In this document: positions 6,172 through 8,723 of the stretch, piece after piece
Numbering within the stretch: position 1 is the first letter of the stretch
Layout: every line of letters starts with the position of its first letter
Assembly: GCA_021780705.1 (NCBI GenBank)
Contig: JAJXYG010000107.1
Coordinates: 1 to 8,723, forward strand
Direction: 5' to 3'
DNA length: 8,723 nt
Source: Bacteroidota bacterium
Lineage (GTDB): Bacteria; Bacteroidota; Bacteroidia; Chitinophagales; Chitinophagaceae
Program-made: the position numbers and the translations under genes
The notes under the pieces: model-generated
The model's database searches: none
Seen by the model: only the letters and a program-made list of their open reading frames with translations
What the model was told of the DNA's origin: nothing

Positions 6172-7683
6172 TCAACCCCTGGACAGTTGCAGGATTTCTT
6201 CCAGAATGGATCTTTCGTTACTGAGCCTGGGTATCTTATGCTGCCCGCCCAGCTTCCCTTTCTTTTTCAGCCACTGGCGAAAGGTCCCTGGTTCCAAAAA
6301 GTGTACCACCGGTCTTCCCAGGGCAATATTTTTATGGCGCTTTGCCTCATAATCACTGTTGACCGATTTAAGTGCCGAATCCAGGGCTTCGGAGAATGCT
6401 TCCCGGTCCATGGGAGCATGGTCAAATTCGATGAGCCATTCATGGGCCCCGTTTTCGGTTTCACTGAAATATACCGGGGCGGCGGTGTAATCGCTCACCA
6501 CGGACCGGGTTTTTTCAGAAGCCATCGCAATGGCCTTGTCTGCATTGTCGACGATCACCTCCTCCCCGAAGGCATTCATATAATGCTTCAGCCTTCCGGT
6601 GACCTTGATCTTGAAGGGTCGAAGGCAGGTGAACTGGATGGTATCGCCCACCAGGTATCGCCAAAGCCCCCCATTGGTGCTGATCACCAGGGCATAGTTG
6701 CGGTTCAGGGTTACCTGGCTCAGTCCGAAGGTCTGTGGGCTGGGTTTGCCATAATTTTCTACCGGCATGAATTCATAAAAGATCCCGTGGTCGGCAAACA
6801 GCAGCATCCCGTCATCATCGGGAAGGTACTGGGCTGCAAAAAAGCCCTCACTGGCATTGTACATTTCCAGGTAATTGATCGGGGAGCCGATCAGCTTTTG
6901 CATTTGCTCACGGTAAGGAGTAAAGGAGACCCCTCCATGGATATAGAGTTCCAGGTTGGGCCACACTTCCTTGAGCGTCGCCTTCCCGGATTCCTCCAGA
7001 ATCCGCTTGATCAGGATGATGGTCCAGGTGGGTACCCCCGCCAGGGAGGTGACATTTTCATGAATGGTATTATGAGCCAGCTTCTCTATTTTGCTCTCCC
7101 ATTCATCCAGCAGCGCGATTTTCAAATCGGGGGTTCTGATCCAGTGGCGATAGTAAGGGGTGTTCTGCATCAGCACGGCGCTGAGGTCCCCGTACTGGAC
7201 GGCTTCGTTGAAGCTGTTCACCTGGTGGCTGCCGCCCACCACCAGACTTTTGCCGGTGAGCAGGTCACTTTTGGGAAAATTGTTATAATAATTGGTCAGC
7301 ACATCCTTGGATCCCTTGAAATGGTTTTCATTGAGGGATTCCTCGCTGATGGGAATGAACTTGCTTTTGTCGGAGGTGGTTCCGCTGCTCTTGGCAAACC
7401 AGTTGATGGGGGTATTCCAGAGCACATTTTCCTCCCCGTTCATCATCCGGGCGATATAGGGCTTGACGTCTTCGTATTCGTGAATGGGGACCTTTTTCTT
7501 GAAGTCCTTGACCGTAAAAAGCTTGGAGAAGGAATGCCGGCGTCCGAATTCCGTATACTGGGCCTGGGTCACCAAATCCTGCAATACATTACGCTGCGCC
7601 GTCACGGGATAATTGATCCAGTTCTGCACCCTCCAGAGGCGCAGTCTTGCAATTCGTGATATGGCAGGGCTCAGCAGCTTCAT
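6172..7683 (-). CDS. GH3 auxin-responsive promoter family protein (bacterial acyl-adenylate-forming enzyme)
   Basis: This is a member of the GH3 family, part of the firefly-luciferase/acyl-adenylase superfamily. Plant relatives activate jasmonate, auxin or other carboxylates with ATP and join them to amino acids. The 503-residue protein carries the three expected nucleotide-binding motifs: SSGTTSDKSK (about 99-108), YNASEGFFA (about 275-283) and WRYLVGDTI (about 341-349). It also has a C-terminal lysine-rich GKLGGQHKIPRL segment (about 477-487) in the region of the mobile domain. There is no signal peptide or membrane segment. Bacterial members are widespread in the Bacteroidota, but I know of no established substrate. 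It lies downstream of lptB (133-base gap) and upstream of fabG (61 bases), so an acyl-activation role linked to lipid or envelope metabolism is possible but only inferred. The ATG at 7683 is consistent with a full-length protein. Confidence 0.9.
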   Translation of the reverse strand: MKLLSPAISRIARLRLWRVQNWINYPVTAQRNVLQDLVTQAQYTEFGRRHSFSKLFTVKDFKKKVPIHEYEDVKPYIARMMNGEENVLWNTPINWFAKSSGTTSDKSKFIPISEESLNENHFKGSKDVLTNYYNNFPKSDLLTGKSLVVGGSHQVNSFNEAVQYGDLSAVLMQNTPYYRHWIRTPDLKIALLDEWESKIEKLAHNTIHENVTSLAGVPTWTIILIKRILEESGKATLKEVWPNLELYIHGGVSFTPYREQMQKLIGSPINYLEMYNASEGFFAAQYLPDDDGMLLFADHGIFYEFMPVENYGKPSPQTFGLSQVTLNRNYALVISTNGGLWRYLVGDTIQFTCLRPFKIKVTGRLKHYMNAFGEEVIVDNADKAIAMASEKTRSVVSDYTAAPVYFSETENGAHEWLIEFDHAPMDREAFSEALDSALKSVNSDYEAKRHKNIALGRPVVHFLEPGTFRQWLKKKGKLGGQHKIPRLSNERSILEEILQLSRG

Positions 7684-7777
7684 GAACTTTATATGGTTTT
7701 CGGTCTGTCGTCATTAACAGGACAAAGGGAGCGGCTGGTTGAGGGCATTCTGTGCTTCAGGGGTCTTTCTTAAGAGG

Positions 7778-7808
7778 TAAACTTAAGGAGATTTTAGCCA
7801 ATCAACAA
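7778..7808 (-). promoter_or_regulatory. Weak candidate promoter of the GH3 gene
   Basis: On the - strand TTG (7808-7806) is followed after 20 bases by TAAGTTTA (7785-7778), one mismatch from the -7 consensus TAnnTTTG. It lies just beyond the lptB stop, overlapping two CTTAAG copies (7769-7774 and 7782-7787). It would give a leader of about 85-90 bases. The rest of the lptB-GH3 gap shows nothing I can support. Confidence 0.2.
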
Positions 7809-7816
7809 TTTACGAA

Positions 7817-8581
7817 TTATTTTAACGCATCTGTGTGCAGATAATCCTTTCTTCGAAGTTCAAAATTGCGACCCAGGTACAGTCTGCGGACCTGTTCGTC
7901 CTTGGCGAGTTCCTCGGCGGTGCCTTGTTTGTATATCTTTCCTTCAATGAGTAAATAGGCCCGGTCGCATATGGAAAGGGTCTCATTGACGTTGTGGTCA
8001 GTAATCAGGATGCCTATATTCTTGTATTTCAATCGGGTAACGATGGTCTTGATGTCTTCCACGGCAATAGGATCGATCCCGGCAAAGGGTTCATCCAATA
8101 AAATGAATTTGGGATCCACGGCCAGGGCACGGGCAATTTCGGTACGCCTTCTTTCCCCGCCGCTGAGGACATCCCCATTGCTCTTTCGCACATGGCTGAG
8201 ATTGAATTCCTGGATCAGCTGCTCCAGTTTCTCCTTTTGTTCAGCCCGGCTAAGGTCCGTCATCTCCAGTACGGCCGCAATATTGTCTTCCACGCTCAGC
8301 TTGCGAAATACGCTGGCTTCCTGGGGCAGGTATCCCAGGCCCATTTTTGCCCGCTTGTACATGGGTAACTTGGTGATGTCGGTATCGTTCAGGAAAACCG
8401 AGCCATCATCGGGCTTCACCAGGCCCACCACCTGGTAGAATGAAGTGGTTTTGCCCGCCCCGTTGGGACCGAGCAGTCCGACGATTTCTCCCTGGCCCAC
8501 CTGGAAGGTCACCATGTTGGTCACGATCCGCTTGCCATATCTCTTGGTAAGCTCCCGGGCATATATGGTCTGGTCCTGCAT
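7817..8581 (-). CDS. lptB: LPS export ABC transporter ATP-binding protein LptB
   Basis: LptB is the cytoplasmic ATPase of the LptB2FG complex, which extracts lipopolysaccharide from the inner membrane and drives it across the periplasmic LptC/LptA bridge to the outer membrane. From the ATG at 8581 it has 254 residues, close to the usual 240. It carries all ABC ATPase motifs: Walker [10 protein letters not shown] (38-46), Q-loop Gln87 in [18 protein letters not shown], signature LSGGERRR (139-146), Walker [14 protein letters not shown] with Asp163/Glu164, and switch His196 in ITDHNV. The [16 protein letters not shown] and [11 protein letters not shown] stretches are characteristic of LptB over amino-acid or branched-chain transporter ATPases. 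An in-frame TTG at 8608 would add nine residues and would overlap the candidate -7 element, so the ATG is preferred. The partner genes lptF, lptG, lptC and lptA are not in the window. Confidence 0.96.
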   Translation of the reverse strand: MQDQTIYARELTKRYGKRIVTNMVTFQVGQGEIVGLLGPNGAGKTTSFYQVVGLVKPDDGSVFLNDTDITKLPMYKRAKMGLGYLPQEASVFRKLSVEDNIAAVLEMTDLSRAEQKEKLEQLIQEFNLSHVRKSNGDVLSGGERRRTEIARALAVDPKFILLDEPFAGIDPIAVEDIKTIVTRLKYKNIGILITDHNVNETLSICDRAYLLIEGKIYKQGTAEELAKDEQVRRLYLGRNFELRRKDYLHTDALK

Positions 8582-8594
8582 ACGGTTGTTTGAA

Positions 8595-8602
8595 CAAAAA
8601 TA
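8595..8602 (-). promoter_or_regulatory. Candidate -7 promoter element of lptB
   Basis: On the - strand this reads TATTTTTG, an exact match to the Bacteroidota -7 consensus TAnnTTTG, 13 bases upstream of the lptB ATG. No TTG is seen at the expected -33 distance. The inverted repeat at 8617-8641 covers that region instead. The predicted leader is about seven bases. Confidence 0.42.
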
Positions 8603-8616
8603 AGCCAATGATCAGT

Positions 8617-8641
8617 GAACGACCACGTTCAAAGAACGTGG
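8617..8641. repeat. Overlapping inverted repeats upstream of lptB (GAACG / CGTTC / GAACG)
   Basis: CCACGTTC (8623-8630) and GAACGTGG (8634-8641) are perfect reverse complements separated by AAA. A further GAACG at 8617-8621 can pair with the same CGTTC (8626-8630), so two mutually exclusive hairpins are possible. Relative to the candidate lptB -7 element this block covers about -30 to -53, a plausible operator position. It could equally be the 3' stem of an upstream - strand transcript, although no T-run follows it in that direction (next bases TCGTTCACTG). Confidence 0.5.
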
Positions 8642-8642
8642 C

Positions 8643-8676
8643 ATCGTAAGAATCAGGCGTAGCCTTCTCTAACGAT
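8643..8676. repeat. Second, imperfect hairpin adjoining the lptB upstream repeat
   Basis: On the + strand ATCGT (8643-8647), AGAA (8649-8652) and GGC (8656-8658) pair in order with GCC (8662-8664), TTCT (8665-8668) and ACGAT (8672-8676), around a GTA loop. This gives 12 pairs with asymmetric bulges. It starts one base after the perfect 8623-8641 repeat, so about 60 bases are packed with dyad symmetry. The function is unknown, and it may partly reflect coding sequence if the short open frame at 8653-8721 is real. Confidence 0.3.
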
Positions 8677-8721
8677 CTTTTCCTGCTTCTTCGCCCCGAC
8701 TAATGCCGGCAACTCCACAGG
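8653..8721 (-). CDS. Possible 3' end of an unidentified upstream gene (partial)
   Basis: On the - strand the frame entering from the window edge is open for 22 codons and ends at TGA (8655-8653). The peptide ends KKQEKIVREGYA and is rich in charged residues. It matches no family I recognise. The other two - strand frames stop earlier, and no + strand frame looks coding. An open frame this short occurs often by chance, so the only support is its location: co-directional with lptB, 71 bases before its ATG, with the 8623-8641 hairpin starting 11 bases after its stop. The alternative is that this is simply intergenic sequence. Confidence 0.2.
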   Translation of the reverse strand, partial: PVELPALVGAKKQEKIVREGYA

Positions 8722-8723
8722 CC

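Noticed and set aside
6187..7659. A 490-codon open frame on the + strand, antisense to the GH3 gene
   Set aside because: It is unusually long, but its translation has no recognisable domain and the opposite frame encodes a clear GH3 protein with all motifs. Biased codon use in moderately GC-rich genes commonly leaves such shadow frames.
7769..7787. Two CTTAAG copies seven bases apart in the lptB-GH3 gap as a terminator or operator
   Set aside because: The stem would be six mostly AT pairs with no T-tract after it, and each copy is itself palindromic, so chance is the better explanation.
8643..8676. attC-like recombination site of an integron cassette
   Set aside because: The bulged hairpin looks superficially similar, but the conserved GTTRRRY and RYYYAAC core sites are not matched, and there is no integrase or cassette gene nearby.

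Overview
The window looks like ordinary chromosomal housekeeping and catabolic sequence from a member of the Bacteroidota, with roughly balanced GC. Three things point to that phylum. Start codons lack Shine-Dalgarno sequences. Exact copies of the Bacteroidota -7 promoter element (TAnnTTTG) lie just upstream of three genes. The gene content also fits: a short-LID adenylate kinase, a bacterial GH3-family protein and a PaaZ-crotonase pair. The genus cannot be named from sequence alone. No mobile element, CRISPR array, rRNA or tRNA was seen.

Layout. Positions 1-820 hold the 3' half of a 6-phosphogluconolactonase gene (+) facing msrB (-), with only 3 bases between their stop codons. A gap of about 190 bases separates msrB from the divergent adk (1011-1592, +). 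Next on the + strand come paaZ (1746-3827), a bifunctional aldehyde dehydrogenase/hydratase of phenylacetate breakdown, and a divergent crotonase-family gene (3904-4665). Their 76-base spacer holds two inverted repeats. The rest of the window is on the - strand. Reading 5' to 3' there, lptB (8581-7817) is followed by a GH3-family gene (7683-6172), a fabG-type reductase gene (6110-5361) and a beta-carbonic anhydrase gene (5329-4694). The anhydrase converges on the crotonase gene with 28 bases between stops.

How the genes fit together. The pgl fragment belongs to the oxidative pentose phosphate pathway, msrB to protein repair, and adk to nucleotide balance. PaaZ opens the oxepin-CoA ring and oxidises the resulting aldehyde; the adjacent crotonase probably acts in the same or a related CoA-thioester pathway. 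LptB powers lipopolysaccharide export. GH3, FabG and carbonic anhydrase are spaced like an operon (61- and 31-base gaps), but no shared pathway is evident. FabG and carbonic anhydrase could both support fatty acid synthesis, one as a reductase and the other by supplying bicarbonate.

I found no convincing previously undescribed system. The points most worth a second look are the cluster of inverted repeats upstream of lptB, the dyad in front of the crotonase gene, the missing catalytic glutamate in that crotonase, and the very short predicted leaders. The last ~70 bases may contain the 3' end of another - strand gene that I could not identify.
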